Source: an uncultured Alistipes sp. | GTDB lineage: Bacteria > Bacteroidota > Bacteroidia > Bacteroidales > Rikenellaceae | Length of the DNA: 64,000 bases | Assembly: GCA_944326035.1 (NCBI GenBank) | Contig: CALVCS010000011.1 | Location: 124,001 to 188,000, forward strand | Reading direction: 5' to 3' | Shown: positions 36,649 through 45,091 of the stretch, in pieces | Numbering within the stretch: the stretch's first letter is position 1 | Layout of the letters: each line of letters opens with the position of its first letter | Notes under the pieces: model-generated | Database searches by the model: none | The model's input: the letters and a program-made list of their open reading frames with translations, nothing else | What the model was told of the DNA's origin: nothing | Program-made: the position numbers and the translations under genes

Positions 36649-37150
36649 AGGAAAAATAGCGCTGGTCGGAATGGTGCTGGCAATGGGATTGTCGGGGTGT
36701 AAGGTGACTTATTCGCTTTCAGGGGCGTCGATTGCTCCGGAGGTGCAAACCGTGACGATCAACTATTTCCAAAACAATGCGACCTTGGTGTTGCCGAGTC
36801 TGAGTACGACATTGACCGAATCGTTGCAGGATCGTTTTGTGAGTCAGACCCGCTTGACGGTGGTGCGCGAGAACGGAGATATGAATTTTGAAGGGGAGAT
36901 CACCAATTGTACCTCCACTCCCTCTTCGATCTCCGGGGAAGAATATGCTATCCAGAACCGTCTATCGGTAACGGTGCGGGTCCGTTTCACCAACGCATTC
37001 CAACCCGAATATAATTTCGATAAGAGCTTTACGGCGTATCAAGACTATCCCAGCGAGCAGTTGTTGCAATCGGTCGAAAGTTCGTTGATTCCCGAGATCG
37101 TGGATCAGTTGGTGGAAGATATCTTTAATGCGGCTGTATCGAACTGGTAA
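36638..37150 (+). CDS. lptE: LptE-family LPS assembly lipoprotein
   Basis: A 170-residue outer-membrane lipoprotein expected to plug and stabilise LptD during lipopolysaccharide insertion. Signal peptide with lipobox LSGC (Cys21). The following CKVTYSLSGASIAPEVQTVTI and the pattern of beta strands (LTESLQDRF, NFEGEITNC) match the Bacteroidota LptE family. It overlaps the end of the sigma-54 activator and its stop codon shares a base with the next start (TAATG), so translation is coupled. Confidence 0.86.
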   Translation: MNIRGKIALVGMVLAMGLSGCKVTYSLSGASIAPEVQTVTINYFQNNATLVLPSLSTTLTESLQDRFVSQTRLTVVRENGDMNFEGEITNCTSTPSSISGEEYAIQNRLSVTVRVRFTNAFQPEYNFDKSFTAYQDYPSEQLLQSVESSLIPEIVDQLVEDIFNAAVSNW

Positions 37151-37656
37151 TGAATGAGCTGGTGACCTATATGTCCGATCCGGAGGCGCTGGATGAGGTG
37201 GCTCAGGCCCGTTTGAGGCGGATGCTGAAACGTTATCCTTGGTGTTCGACGGTCCGATTATTGCTCGACCGGGCGACCCGGCAGCGCGATCCGTTGGTTC
37301 GTTTACATTATGTGGGGCATCCGTTACCGGATATTTTGTTGGAGAAACCGTCCGAAGCCCATTTTACGGGCGGCAAGACCTTGTCGGTGATCGCTCGGTT
37401 TATGAGTCGCCCGGCGGAGCCTAAAACTTTGACGGAGGGGGAAGTGACAGCGGATTGGTCGGCCGATTCGGTTCAGGAAGATCCGGATCTGATTTCAGAG
37501 GAGCTGGCACAAATCTACCTCGATCAGGGCTTGACGGAGAAGGCTCGGGAGATCTATGCGAAATTAAGTTTGGTATATCCGGAAAAAAGTGTTTATTTTG
37601 CCGAAATTATAGACCGTATCGGCTCGGAGCCGAAAACAGAAAGTGTAAATATTTAA
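37150..37656 (+). CDS. Small TPR-like protein of unknown function
   Basis: A 168-residue soluble protein with no signal peptide. The C-terminal third contains one TPR-like helix pair (ELAQIYLDQGLTEKAREIYAKL then YPEKSVYFAEII). The N-terminal half (LRRMLKRYPWCSTVRLLLDRA) is not recognised. It is translationally coupled to lptE and lies 11 bp before secG. Position between an LPS-assembly gene and a secretion gene hints at an envelope role, but that is inference. Confidence 0.75.
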   Translation: MNELVTYMSDPEALDEVAQARLRRMLKRYPWCSTVRLLLDRATRQRDPLVRLHYVGHPLPDILLEKPSEAHFTGGKTLSVIARFMSRPAEPKTLTEGEVTADWSADSVQEDPDLISEELAQIYLDQGLTEKAREIYAKLSLVYPEKSVYFAEIIDRIGSEPKTESVNI

Positions 37657-37667
37657 ACCCTATACCG

Positions 37668-38048
37668 ATGTATATCTTCTTTATTGTATTGATTCTGATT
37701 GCAAGCATTCTGCTGATTTTGGCCGTTTTAGCACAGAACCCCAAAAGCGGTATGGCCGCTAACTTCGGGGCGTCGAACCAGGTGATGGGCGTACGTCAGA
37801 CCGCCGACTTTTTGGAAAAATTTACGTGGACGCTCTCCATCGCCATTGTCGTATTGAGCCTGGCGGCAACGATGACGATGCCGACCAATAATATCGCGTC
37901 CAGTAAAAGTGCCGTAGAAGAAGCGTTGGAACAGTCGCTGGAAGGCAACCAAAACTTATTGCCCTCTGCCCAACCTGTTGCCCCGGCTGAAACGCCGGCT
38001 GCAGAACCGGCCCCGGCTACGGAACCGGCTGAAGCTCCGGCTGAATAG
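37668..38048 (+). CDS. secG: Protein translocase subunit SecG with Ala/Pro/Glu-rich tail
   Basis: A 126-residue membrane protein of the SecYEG channel. Two transmembrane helices (about residues 2-22 and 54-72) flank the conserved QNPKSGMAANFGASNQVMGVRQT cytoplasmic segment, which includes the family's GG/AN-type loop. After about residue 85 the protein continues in a tail rich in Pro, Ala and Glu (repeated PAxEP), absent from short SecG proteins. Start ATG 37668 is set by homology; a longer frame from 37455 overlaps the previous gene out of frame. Last gene of the operon. Confidence 0.9.
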   Translation: MYIFFIVLILIASILLILAVLAQNPKSGMAANFGASNQVMGVRQTADFLEKFTWTLSIAIVVLSLAATMTMPTNNIASSKSAVEEALEQSLEGNQNLLPSAQPVAPAETPAAEPAPATEPAEAPAE

Positions 38049-38097
38049 CCTGCCGCAAGAGAGATCGATCGTAAAGTCTTTATTTAGATCATGGAAC

Positions 38098-38130
38098 GAC
38101 CCCGAATCATTCGATTCGGGGTCTCTTTTT
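38098..38130 (+). terminator. Intrinsic terminator after secG
   Basis: An exact 11-bp stem (38098-38108 with 38113-38123) with ATTC loop is followed by TCTTTTT. It ends the HU-like to secG operon; the remaining 217 bp before the next gene hold only that gene's promoter. Confidence 0.9.
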
Positions 38131-38282
38131 GTGCAGAGACGGTAGATCCCACTAAGATTGTTTCCATCCCATGAACCGGGAAGATGGGCCGTTCAGCAAG
38201 AGAACTCTGCTCGTTGAGAGGCCAGAGTGCCGGCTCATCGTATGAAACAGCGTGAAAACGAAGGGTATTTCGGAAAGTTTTT

Positions 38283-38290
38283 TATCTTTG
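38283..38290 (+). promoter_or_regulatory. -7 box of the TonB-receptor/DUF5689 operon
   Basis: TATCTTTG, a perfect -7 match, about 57 bp before ATG 38348. No TTTG at the normal -33 spacing. Confidence 0.6.
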
Positions 38291-38347
38291 TTTGGCGGAT
38301 GTTTCCGACTAAAAGAAGGATGATCGGAGACAGTTCGTCGTATTTTT

Positions 38348-40852
38348 ATGCACATTTGGGCACGCTGGTTATGGTTAGTAGGAGGAAGCCTGTTTCCGGT
38401 CATCGGCTGGGGACAGGGAGGTTCTTCTTTGCCGGAAGCGACCGATCCTTTCTCGGAGGAGGAGCGGTTGTCTCCGGTATTGATGGATCCCGCCCCGTCG
38501 CGATATCGTTTGGACCCGTTGCAGGCCTATGCCGATCCTTTTGCCTCTTTGAGTGAGTTCAGTTTTTCGTTTTTGCGTTATCGCCCGCGGGGATATGATT
38601 TTCGGCAGCAGGGCATTTCCCTCAATGACATTGATTTGAGCAATGAATTCTCGGGCGGGAAGCCGTGGGGATTATTACGGCTGATCTACGATACGCCTTA
38701 TGAGGCCCTGCATGGGGAAGGCCTGGTCGGAGATCCGGCCATGCCGGGCATCTGGGGCGGCAGTCGAGCCTATCTTTTGGAAGCGGGGTCTCTGCCTTTG
38801 GGCGGTCGTGTGGGGTGGATCTTTTCCGATCATCGCTTTCGGCAGGGGGTCCGGGTCAACGCGAATAGTGGATGGAGTCGACACGGATGGGCCGGTGCCC
38901 TGTCGGCTTCGCGTCGATGGGGTCGGGATGCCTATGTGAAAGGGGTGTTTGCCGATGATGTGGCCGGTTCGCTCTCGCTGGACAAACGGTGGGGCGAGCG
39001 TCATACGCTCTCTGTGCACGCCCTTTTTTCTTCGACTCAGCAAGGCGTGCGGGGCGCGACAACCGCCGAAGCCTTTGCCCTGACGGAAGATCCTTTGTAT
39101 AACCCTTATTGGGGCGAACAAGCGGGCGCCATACGTAATGCCCGGGTGCGGAACAACCGTTATATGATGGGGTTGGCCACGTGGCGGTTCGTCCCTTCGG
39201 ATCAATGGAACCTTCAGGTGTCGGCCGCTTTGTTGCATGAGTTGAGCGGTTATTCGGGGCTCGATCGTTATGGCGCGTCGAATCCTTATCCCGATTACTA
39301 TCGTTATATGCCTTCCTATTTGGCGAATCCGACGGTGGCAACGTCGGTACAGGAGGCTTGGGAAGCGGGAAACCGCCAAATTACCCAGATCGACTGGGAC
39401 CGTCTGTATGAGATCAATCGGACGGCTGCGGATGGGGCGGCGGTCTATGCCTTGGGTAGTGATAGGACGGATCAGTTGTCGTTTCAGTTGGCTGCCCGCT
39501 TCGAGGCTCGTTCGCGCTTCGGGGTCAAATGGCAAGGAGGTGTGCGGGTGAGGGTCGAACGACAAGGCAATTATCGACGCTTGGAGGATTTGTTGGGTGC
39601 GGCCTATGTGCGGGATATCGACCAGTTTCTGATCGACGACGAGTATTTCGGCGATCAGCTGCAGAATGATTTGAATCACCCCAATCGCTCGGTGGAGCCG
39701 GGCGAAGCGTATGCCTATAATTATGACCTGTATCATCGCTATTATGGCGGATGGGTGCGTCTGGAAACGGACGGACCATCGGGCGGTTTTGGAAATAGCC
39801 GTTTGAAAGGAGCCTTTACCTTGCAGACGGCTTGGCGGAGCTATGATCGTTTGGGCTTTTACGAGAAGGAACTCTTCCCAGGCTCGGCGTCATTCGGCCC
39901 CTCTCCCCAAGCTACGTTTACCGAGTATCGGTTGCAGGGCTCGTTGAGTTATGCTTTTTCGGCGGCTCATCACCTGGGGTTGGAGGTGGCTTATGGCGAT
40001 CAGGCTCCGGTGGCTCAGGATCTGTTTTTATCGGTTGAGGATCAGAATCGCCTTCTGGAAGACCCGCATCCCGAGAATTGGTTGGGTGGCGAGTTGCGCT
40101 ATCGTTGGCGGGGCCGTTGGTGGGATGTGTCGTTAACGGGCTACGTGACCCGTCGTCAGGGTGGGGTGGAGGTGCGCAGTTACTATGACGATATTGAGGG
40201 GGCGTATGCCAATGCGGTGTTACGGGGGCTGGACCGTTTGCACGTGGGTGCGGAGTTGGGTGTGCTGTTTACGTTGACGCCACGGTGGTCTTTGCGGCTG
40301 GTCGGAGCCTGGACCCGCAGTCAATACGCACAAGATGCCTGGTTGGATATTTATGACGATAAAAGCGGGGAGGCGATCGTGGAGGCGGAACGCACCTATC
40401 TGAAGGGATATTATATAGGAGGCTCGCCCCAGCAGGTGGCATCCGGGGAGTTGCGTTATGGGGGTCGGATGTGGATGGCCTCCCTGTCGGTGAACTGGAC
40501 GGGCGACCATTATGTGATGCTCAATCCGGTGAGACGGACGCATTGGGTGTGCGATAAGGTGTGGGCTCCTGAGATTCGGGCGGCTTTTCTGGAGCAGGAG
40601 CGCTTGGGCAATGCCACGACCTTGGATCTGTTTGTCAGTAAATCGTTTCGGATCGGACAGCGCGGCTATCTGAGCCTGAGTGTCTCGGTGCAGAATCTGG
40701 CAAACCGCCGGACTATCATTTACAGCGGATATGAACCGTGGCGCATCGCACGAAGCGGCAGCGGAATCGATCGAACGTTTACGCCTTTCGATTCTCGCTA
40801 CTTACATGCGTATGGACGGACGTTTTATGGAACGGTGAATTATCGATTTTGA
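38348..40852 (+). CDS. TonB-dependent-receptor-like outer membrane protein with reduced N-terminus
   Basis: An 834-residue outer-membrane beta-barrel. After a signal peptide (about residues 1-22, ending GWGQ) there is no CarboxypepD-like domain and only a short plug-like region (YRPRGYDFRQQGISLNDIDL). The rest is alternating beta strands rich in aromatic residues, ending in FYGTVNYRF with the C-terminal Phe needed for BAM insertion; SLSVSVQNLANRRTI is the familiar last-strands motif of TonB receptors. No TonB box recognised. It is 3 bp before the first DUF5689 gene, so the barrel and these lipoproteins are probably one machine. Cargo unknown. Confidence 0.8.
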   Translation: MHIWARWLWLVGGSLFPVIGWGQGGSSLPEATDPFSEEERLSPVLMDPAPSRYRLDPLQAYADPFASLSEFSFSFLRYRPRGYDFRQQGISLNDIDLSNEFSGGKPWGLLRLIYDTPYEALHGEGLVGDPAMPGIWGGSRAYLLEAGSLPLGGRVGWIFSDHRFRQGVRVNANSGWSRHGWAGALSASRRWGRDAYVKGVFADDVAGSLSLDKRWGERHTLSVHALFSSTQQGVRGATTAEAFALTEDPLYNPYWGEQAGAIRNARVRNNRYMMGLATWRFVPSDQWNLQVSAALLHELSGYSGLDRYGASNPYPDYYRYMPSYLANPTVATSVQEAWEAGNRQITQIDWDRLYEINRTAADGAAVYALGSDRTDQLSFQLAARFEARSRFGVKWQGGVRVRVERQGNYRRLEDLLGAAYVRDIDQFLIDDEYFGDQLQNDLNHPNRSVEPGEAYAYNYDLYHRYYGGWVRLETDGPSGGFGNSRLKGAFTLQTAWRSYDRLGFYEKELFPGSASFGPSPQATFTEYRLQGSLSYAFSAAHHLGLEVAYGDQAPVAQDLFLSVEDQNRLLEDPHPENWLGGELRYRWRGRWWDVSLTGYVTRRQGGVEVRSYYDDIEGAYANAVLRGLDRLHVGAELGVLFTLTPRWSLRLVGAWTRSQYAQDAWLDIYDDKSGEAIVEAERTYLKGYYIGGSPQQVASGELRYGGRMWMASLSVNWTGDHYVMLNPVRRTHWVCDKVWAPEIRAAFLEQERLGNATTLDLFVSKSFRIGQRGYLSLSVSVQNLANRRTIIYSGYEPWRIARSGSGIDRTFTPFDSRYLHAYGRTFYGTVNYRF

Positions 40853-40855
40853 GCC

Positions 40856-41653
40856 ATGAAAAGAGCTTTTTTAGGGGTGGTGTTGTTCGTAGGGGTATCG
40901 TGTTCCTACAACCATTTTGAGGCGCCGGAGCCGGACCCCGTTGTGTTGCCCGTGCCGAACGTGTCGCTGGGGACATTACGGTCGATGTATCCCGGTTATC
41001 CGGTCGAAATCGATACGGAGATAGTGGTGTCGGGTTCTGTCACCACCTCGGATCAGGCGTCGAATTTTTATCGCAGTTTCATCCTCGAGGACGAGAGCGG
41101 TGCGGTGGAAATCCGAGCCGGATTGTATGACTTATACCATACGTATCCCCTGGGCCGGCAGGTGGTGGTGAAGGCTGAAGGATTGACTTTGGGGATGGAG
41201 AGTGGGGTATTGCAGTTGGGGCTGGCCAGTGATCGTTATCCGACGGGTTATATGGAGCATCGGGTCGTGGTTGAACAGTATGTCTTTCGGGGAGAAGCGT
41301 TGGAACGGGTACACCCTCAGTGGCTGGATCCGGGGAATTTGTCGGACGAGTGGTGTGGACGTTTGGTCCGGATCGACGATCTGCGTCTGGCGGAGGCGGC
41401 CGATACGACGTGGGCCTTACCTGCGGAGCAAACGGTTACCGGAGTGCCGAAAAGCGTTTATTTGAAGTTCAAAAACGGAGCTCAGGACTCCATCTATGTG
41501 TTCACCAGTGGGTATGCCGATTTTGCCGACGAACGCGTACCTCGGGGTCGGTTATCGTTGACCGGGATTTTAATGCGTGGAGAGGTTCAAGGACGGGAAG
41601 TGTATCAATTGAAAATGCGGGATTTGAACGATGTGCAGGAAATGGCTGATTAG
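40856..41653 (+). CDS. DUF5689-type lipoprotein 1 (OB-fold-like)
   Basis: A 265-residue lipoprotein: signal and lipobox GVSCSYN (Cys16), then a region matching the DUF5689 pattern of Bacteroidota surface proteins (LGTLRSMYPGYPVEI, VVSGSVTTSDQASNFYRSFILEDESGAVEI, YPLGRQVVVKAEGLTLG). That pattern, also seen in nuclease-associated lipoproteins, suggests an OB-like fold that could bind nucleic acid. The C-terminal half has a second similar beta-rich segment. It follows the barrel gene by 3 bp and overlaps the next DUF5689 gene by 23 bp. Confidence 0.82.
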   Translation: MKRAFLGVVLFVGVSCSYNHFEAPEPDPVVLPVPNVSLGTLRSMYPGYPVEIDTEIVVSGSVTTSDQASNFYRSFILEDESGAVEIRAGLYDLYHTYPLGRQVVVKAEGLTLGMESGVLQLGLASDRYPTGYMEHRVVVEQYVFRGEALERVHPQWLDPGNLSDEWCGRLVRIDDLRLAEAADTTWALPAEQTVTGVPKSVYLKFKNGAQDSIYVFTSGYADFADERVPRGRLSLTGILMRGEVQGREVYQLKMRDLNDVQEMAD

Positions 41654-42428
41654 CGGTCTGCTGTTGTTTTGCAGCAGTTGTATTGCCCATTCGGAGATGT
41701 ATCCGGAGGAGGATGACGGTGCGGTGACGGGGGAGACCCGCGTGTCGATTCGCTACCTGAAAACGATCTATACGGGCTATGCAACACCGGTGACCCAACC
41801 TTGGATGATTCAGGGTTGGGTGACGGCCAATGATCGCTATGGGTCGTTTCCTTATACGATTTGGCTGGAGGATGATACCGGGGGCCTTGCGTTGAAGGTC
41901 GGTGGAGAGGATCTTTTTGTGGACTACCCGGTGGGACAGCGCCTCACGGTACGTTGTCGAGGTTTGGTGCTGGGCGGATATGGCGGGGAGGTGAGCTTGG
42001 GTGCGGAATCGTCGGAAAGCGGCTATCAGAATGCGTTCATCCCCCAGAAAGAGCGGAAATGGTATCTGCAGGGCGATGAAGAGCTCGAGGTGCTCTATCC
42101 GACGACGTGGAAAATCGAAGAGCTGACTCCGGCCAAAGTGGGGACGTATGTAGCCTTCGAACGGCTGCAGTTTATTGAGGAAGAGCTCGCGCTGGCCTGG
42201 TGTGATCCGCAGGTCGATACGTATCGCCATTTGGTGAACGCTCATGGCGATACGTTAAGCGTCCGCACAGACTGGCAGGCCGATTTTGCCGATCGGATTT
42301 TGCCGCAGGGGAGCGGATATATCGAGGGTATTCTGGGTTACTTCAATGGCCGGTATCAGCTGCGGGTGATCACGTCGGATCGCGTTTTGATGGAGGCTCC
42401 CCGATTTCAGGTGCTGGCGGCTCCTTAA
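41631..42428 (+). CDS. DUF5689-type lipoprotein 2
   Basis: A 265-residue paralogue of the preceding gene: lipobox SSCIAHS (Cys17), then VSIRYLKTIYTGYATPV, IQGWVTANDRYGSFPYTIWLEDDTGG and YPVGQRLTVRCRGLVLG, aligning position by position with the first copy. Both copies are the same length, so the pair arose by tandem duplication. The start overlaps the previous gene by 23 bp, giving translational coupling. Its stop lies only 4 bp from the end of the convergent obg gene, with no terminator between. Confidence 0.82.
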   Translation: MCRKWLISGLLLFCSSCIAHSEMYPEEDDGAVTGETRVSIRYLKTIYTGYATPVTQPWMIQGWVTANDRYGSFPYTIWLEDDTGGLALKVGGEDLFVDYPVGQRLTVRCRGLVLGGYGGEVSLGAESSESGYQNAFIPQKERKWYLQGDEELEVLYPTTWKIEELTPAKVGTYVAFERLQFIEEELALAWCDPQVDTYRHLVNAHGDTLSVRTDWQADFADRILPQGSGYIEGILGYFNGRYQLRVITSDRVLMEAPRFQVLAAP

Positions 42429-42432
42429 TTCC

Positions 42433-43434
42433 TTAATGGGAGTCCTGATGCAGCGCCTCCCACAGCATGTCTTTCAGCTGGGCGAGATGATAGCCGGTGA
42501 CCGAAGAGATAAAGATCGACGGCAGATCGGCCGGTAAATCGGCGCGTAATGCCTCCATGAGCTCTTCGTCCAACAGGTCGCTTTTGGTGATGGCCAACAG
42601 CCGTTGTTTATCCATCAATTCCGGATTGTATTGTTCCAGCTCGTTGAGCAGAATGCGGTATTCGTTGCGGATGTCGGTCGTGTCGGCCGGAATCATGAAC
42701 AGCAGAATCGAATTGCGTTCGATGTGGCGCAGAAAACGGGTGCCGAGCCCTTTCCCTTCGTGAGCCCCTTCGATGATACCGGGAATGTCAGCCATGACGA
42801 ACGATTTGAAGTCGCGGTATTGAACGATGCCCAGATTGGGTTCCAGGGTGGTGAAGGCATAGTTGGCGATTTTGGGTTTGGCGGCGGATACGGCGGCCAG
42901 CAGGGTCGATTTTCCGGCGTTGGGGAAGCCCACCAGCCCGACATCGGCCAATAGTTTCAATTCCAGGATATACCACCCTTCGCGACCCTCTTCGCCCGGT
43001 TGGGCATAGCGCGGGGCCTGATTTGTGGCGCTTTTGAAGTGCCAGTTGCCCCATCCGCCTCGACCCCCGGCTAACAGAACGGCCTGTTGTCCGTCTTCGG
43101 TCACTTCGCAGACGATCTCACCGCTTTCGGCATCTCGAGCGACGGTCCCCAGCGGAACGTCCAGGATGACATTGGCTCCACTTTTCCCCGTACAACGGGC
43201 TCCGCTGCCCGGTTCGCCGTTTTCGGCAAAAATATGGCGTTGGTATTTGAGGTGAATCAAGGTCCAGTATTGACTGTTTCCCCGCAGAATGATGCTACCT
43301 CCATTGCCGCCGTCTCCTCCGTCAGGGCCTCCGAATTCGATGAATTTCTCTTTGCGGAAGTGACGGGAACCGGCGCCGCCACTTCCCGAACGGGCAAAAA
43401 TCTTGACGTAATCGACAAAGTTGGATGAGGCCAT
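42433..43434 (-). CDS. obg: Obg GTPase
   Basis: A 333-residue essential GTPase linked to late 50S ribosome assembly and the stringent response. The N-terminal Gly-rich Obg fold ([27 protein letters not shown]) precedes the G domain with G1 GFPNAGKST (about 166-174), G3 DIPG and G4 TKSD. There is no C-terminal OCT or TGS domain; the protein ends soon after the G domain. It stands on the minus strand between the DUF5689 genes and the nuclease. A -7 box TACCTTTG at 43603-43610 may be its promoter, with a leader of about 160 nt. Confidence 0.95.
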   Translation of the reverse strand: MASSNFVDYVKIFARSGSGGAGSRHFRKEKFIEFGGPDGGDGGNGGSIILRGNSQYWTLIHLKYQRHIFAENGEPGSGARCTGKSGANVILDVPLGTVARDAESGEIVCEVTEDGQQAVLLAGGRGGWGNWHFKSATNQAPRYAQPGEEGREGWYILELKLLADVGLVGFPNAGKSTLLAAVSAAKPKIANYAFTTLEPNLGIVQYRDFKSFVMADIPGIIEGAHEGKGLGTRFLRHIERNSILLFMIPADTTDIRNEYRILLNELEQYNPELMDKQRLLAITKSDLLDEELMEALRADLPADLPSIFISSVTGYHLAQLKDMLWEALHQDSH

Positions 43435-43602
43435 AGTCGTCTTTTGCGTTTAGAGGGTTTATGGACCGGGAGTACATCGGACACGTTCTTCGTTGGGTCG
43501 TCGCTTTCAGAACGTCTGTGACGTGGCGGGATCATCGGCCACAGCGGACAGACAGATGAAAAAGCGACGAAGGTGTCTCGATGTTCCGTCCAGATGGTAG
43601 GG

Positions 43603-43610
43603 CAAAGGTA
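43603..43610 (-). promoter_or_regulatory. Candidate -7 box of obg
   Basis: Minus strand TACCTTTG, a perfect TAnnTTTG match, but 169 bp upstream of the start codon, which would make a long leader. Confidence 0.4.
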
Positions 43611-43795
43611 ACCAAAATTCTCGATCTCTGCTACGGCACGGGCCGACAGACGGGAAAAGCCGTACCGAACTTCTTCATAAAGGGCCCTGGTAGATGGTGT
43701 GGAGAGGAGGGGAAACGGGGTCTACAAAAGAATGGGTCCGAAATCTTACAAGAGAAGAAGGATGTCCTGCCTGCTGATGAGGACAAGGCGACAGG

Positions 43796-43885
43796 AAGGA
43801 ACGAACCCCCGAAAGGGAAGAACCCATCGGAAGGAACGAACCCCCGAAAGGAACGAACCCATCGGCAAGGAAAGGACCCACCGAA
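43796..43885 (+). repeat. 35-bp tandem repeat, two full copies and a partial third
   Basis: Copies at 43796-43830 and 43831-43865 agree at 33 of 35 positions (AAGGAACGAACCCCCGAAAG at the start, AACCCATCGG at the end); a degenerate third runs on to about 43885. The repeat ends 14 bp before the nuclease -7 box. Confidence 0.85.
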
Positions 43886-43898
43886 AAGAGGAAATGGT

Positions 43899-43906
43899 TA
43901 TCTTTG
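43899..43906 (+). promoter_or_regulatory. -7 box of the nuclease gene
   Basis: TATCTTTG, a perfect match, 20 bp before ATG 43927 and just downstream of the 35-bp repeat. Confidence 0.65.
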
Positions 43907-43926
43907 TTTTCGGAATAATGTGCCCC

Positions 43927-44940
43927 ATGAAGAAACATCACACCCCAAGACGCATCAATAAGGAGAATCACTTGAAAGTGATTATTGTGCTGTTGTGTGT
44001 GGTGATTGTTTTGGGGGTGCTGTCACGCAGGGGGGTGTGGTCATCTCGGGGGGGCAAACAGCCGGCGACTCCTCTGCCTCCTCAGGTGGAAGTGGTGCAG
44101 GCAATACAGAAACCTCAGAAAACGCAGGCCACGCGATCGAGAATCGAACGTACGACCCAACGGAGCGTCTCTGGGTCGGGAGAGCGTTTATCGTCGAAGA
44201 GTCCTGAAAAGTCTCGGAGGGCAGGGTCGTCCACCCCGACTCGGATCGAACACCTGGAATATCCGTCCTGTTCACAGCCTGAATTTTTGGTGGTTCATCC
44301 GACCGGTCGCTATACGTTGTGCTACGATACGACCTATCGTCAAGCCGCGTGGTTGGCCTATGTGTTGACACGGGCGGATGTGCGTACGACCGGTGTGGAA
44401 CGGAGCAATCGCTTCCGTCGCGATCCCGAAATTCTGAAACGCGGATGGCCTTCGGCTTCCGATGAGCATTATAAGGGAGGGCCGTTCGACCGAGGACATT
44501 TGTTGCCTTCGGCCGATCGTCGGAGAAACGTCTCGGAAAATCGAGAGACCTTCTATTTTTCGAACATATCGCCCCAATACCCGGCGGTGAATCGCGGAGT
44601 GTGGAAAAGCCTTGAAGAGCAGGTGCGACAGTGGGCCGATCGGTATGATTCGCTGTATGTCGTTACGGGGCCCGAGCTGGTGCCGGGCCTGGCGCGAAGA
44701 GCGGGTGGAGTGGGGGTTCCCCGCCGCTATTTCAAAGCCTTATTGGTGTGTCGGCAAGGTCGGTGGGAGGCGGTGGCCTTTCTCATCCCCAATACGCCGA
44801 AAGTGGCGAAAGATTTTCAAACGTATCGGATGACGGTCGACCAGTTGGAGTCGGTTCTGGGTGCCGACTTTTTTTATCAATTGCCTGATGAACAGGAAAA
44901 TCGGGCCGAAAGTCGCGTCGACACCCTCGTTTGGCGTTAA
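43927..44940 (+). CDS. Membrane-anchored DNA/RNA non-specific endonuclease (NUC1 family)
   Basis: A 337-residue beta-beta-alpha-metal nuclease. An N-terminal uncleaved signal anchor lies at about residues 16-33 (LKVIIVLLCVVIVLGVLS), a Ser/Arg-rich linker follows (to about 105), then the NUC1 domain with the signature DRGHLLPSADRR, catalytic His191, and the metal Asn region YFSNISPQ. The enzyme should sit outside the inner membrane. ATG 43927 fits the promoter; a TTG at 43972 preceded by AAGGAG (43960-43965) is a possible alternative start that would leave only the helix. A wobbly hairpin at 44980-45000 may terminate it. With the barrel and DUF5689 genes it suggests nucleic-acid processing at the envelope. 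Confidence 0.88.
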   Translation: MKKHHTPRRINKENHLKVIIVLLCVVIVLGVLSRRGVWSSRGGKQPATPLPPQVEVVQAIQKPQKTQATRSRIERTTQRSVSGSGERLSSKSPEKSRRAGSSTPTRIEHLEYPSCSQPEFLVVHPTGRYTLCYDTTYRQAAWLAYVLTRADVRTTGVERSNRFRRDPEILKRGWPSASDEHYKGGPFDRGHLLPSADRRRNVSENRETFYFSNISPQYPAVNRGVWKSLEEQVRQWADRYDSLYVVTGPELVPGLARRAGGVGVPRRYFKALLVCRQGRWEAVAFLIPNTPKVAKDFQTYRMTVDQLESVLGADFFYQLPDEQENRAESRVDTLVWR

Positions 44941-45033
44941 TGGTTGGGACGATTCACCCCCGCCGGAAGTCGCTTCACCGGTCAAACTTTCCGTTTGGCC
45001 TCCAGGCTAAAATCGAATCGTGGAAAAAGATGG

Positions 45034-45041
45034 TATGTTTG
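45034..45041 (+). promoter_or_regulatory. -7 box of the LTXXQ-motif gene
   Basis: TATGTTTG, a perfect match. It excludes the longer open frame starting at 45020 and points to ATG 45083 or 45092. Confidence 0.6.
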
Positions 45042-45091
45042 TTCCTGCAATCGCGAACTGTTTTATTGAATCAATTAAAAAAATGGACACG

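Larger units (their letters stand above)
43435..43926. other. Gap between obg and the nuclease gene: promoters and a repeat, no gene
   Basis: A long open frame spans the last 230 bp in frame with the nuclease, but it consists of translated tandem repeat and contains the nuclease promoter, so it is not coding. The rest shows only the candidate obg promoter. Confidence 0.6.

Noticed and set aside
43796..43885. Possible CRISPR array
   Set aside because: The 35-bp units are directly adjacent with no spacers and only two full copies; no cas genes are present.
43699..43926. N-terminal extension of the nuclease
   Set aside because: It is translated tandem repeat and contains a perfect -7 promoter box, so it is upstream of the transcript start.
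44980..45000. Hairpin GGTCAAAC/GTTTGGCC after the nuclease
   Set aside because: It has a wobble pair and no T-tract; noted with the nuclease but not called a terminator.
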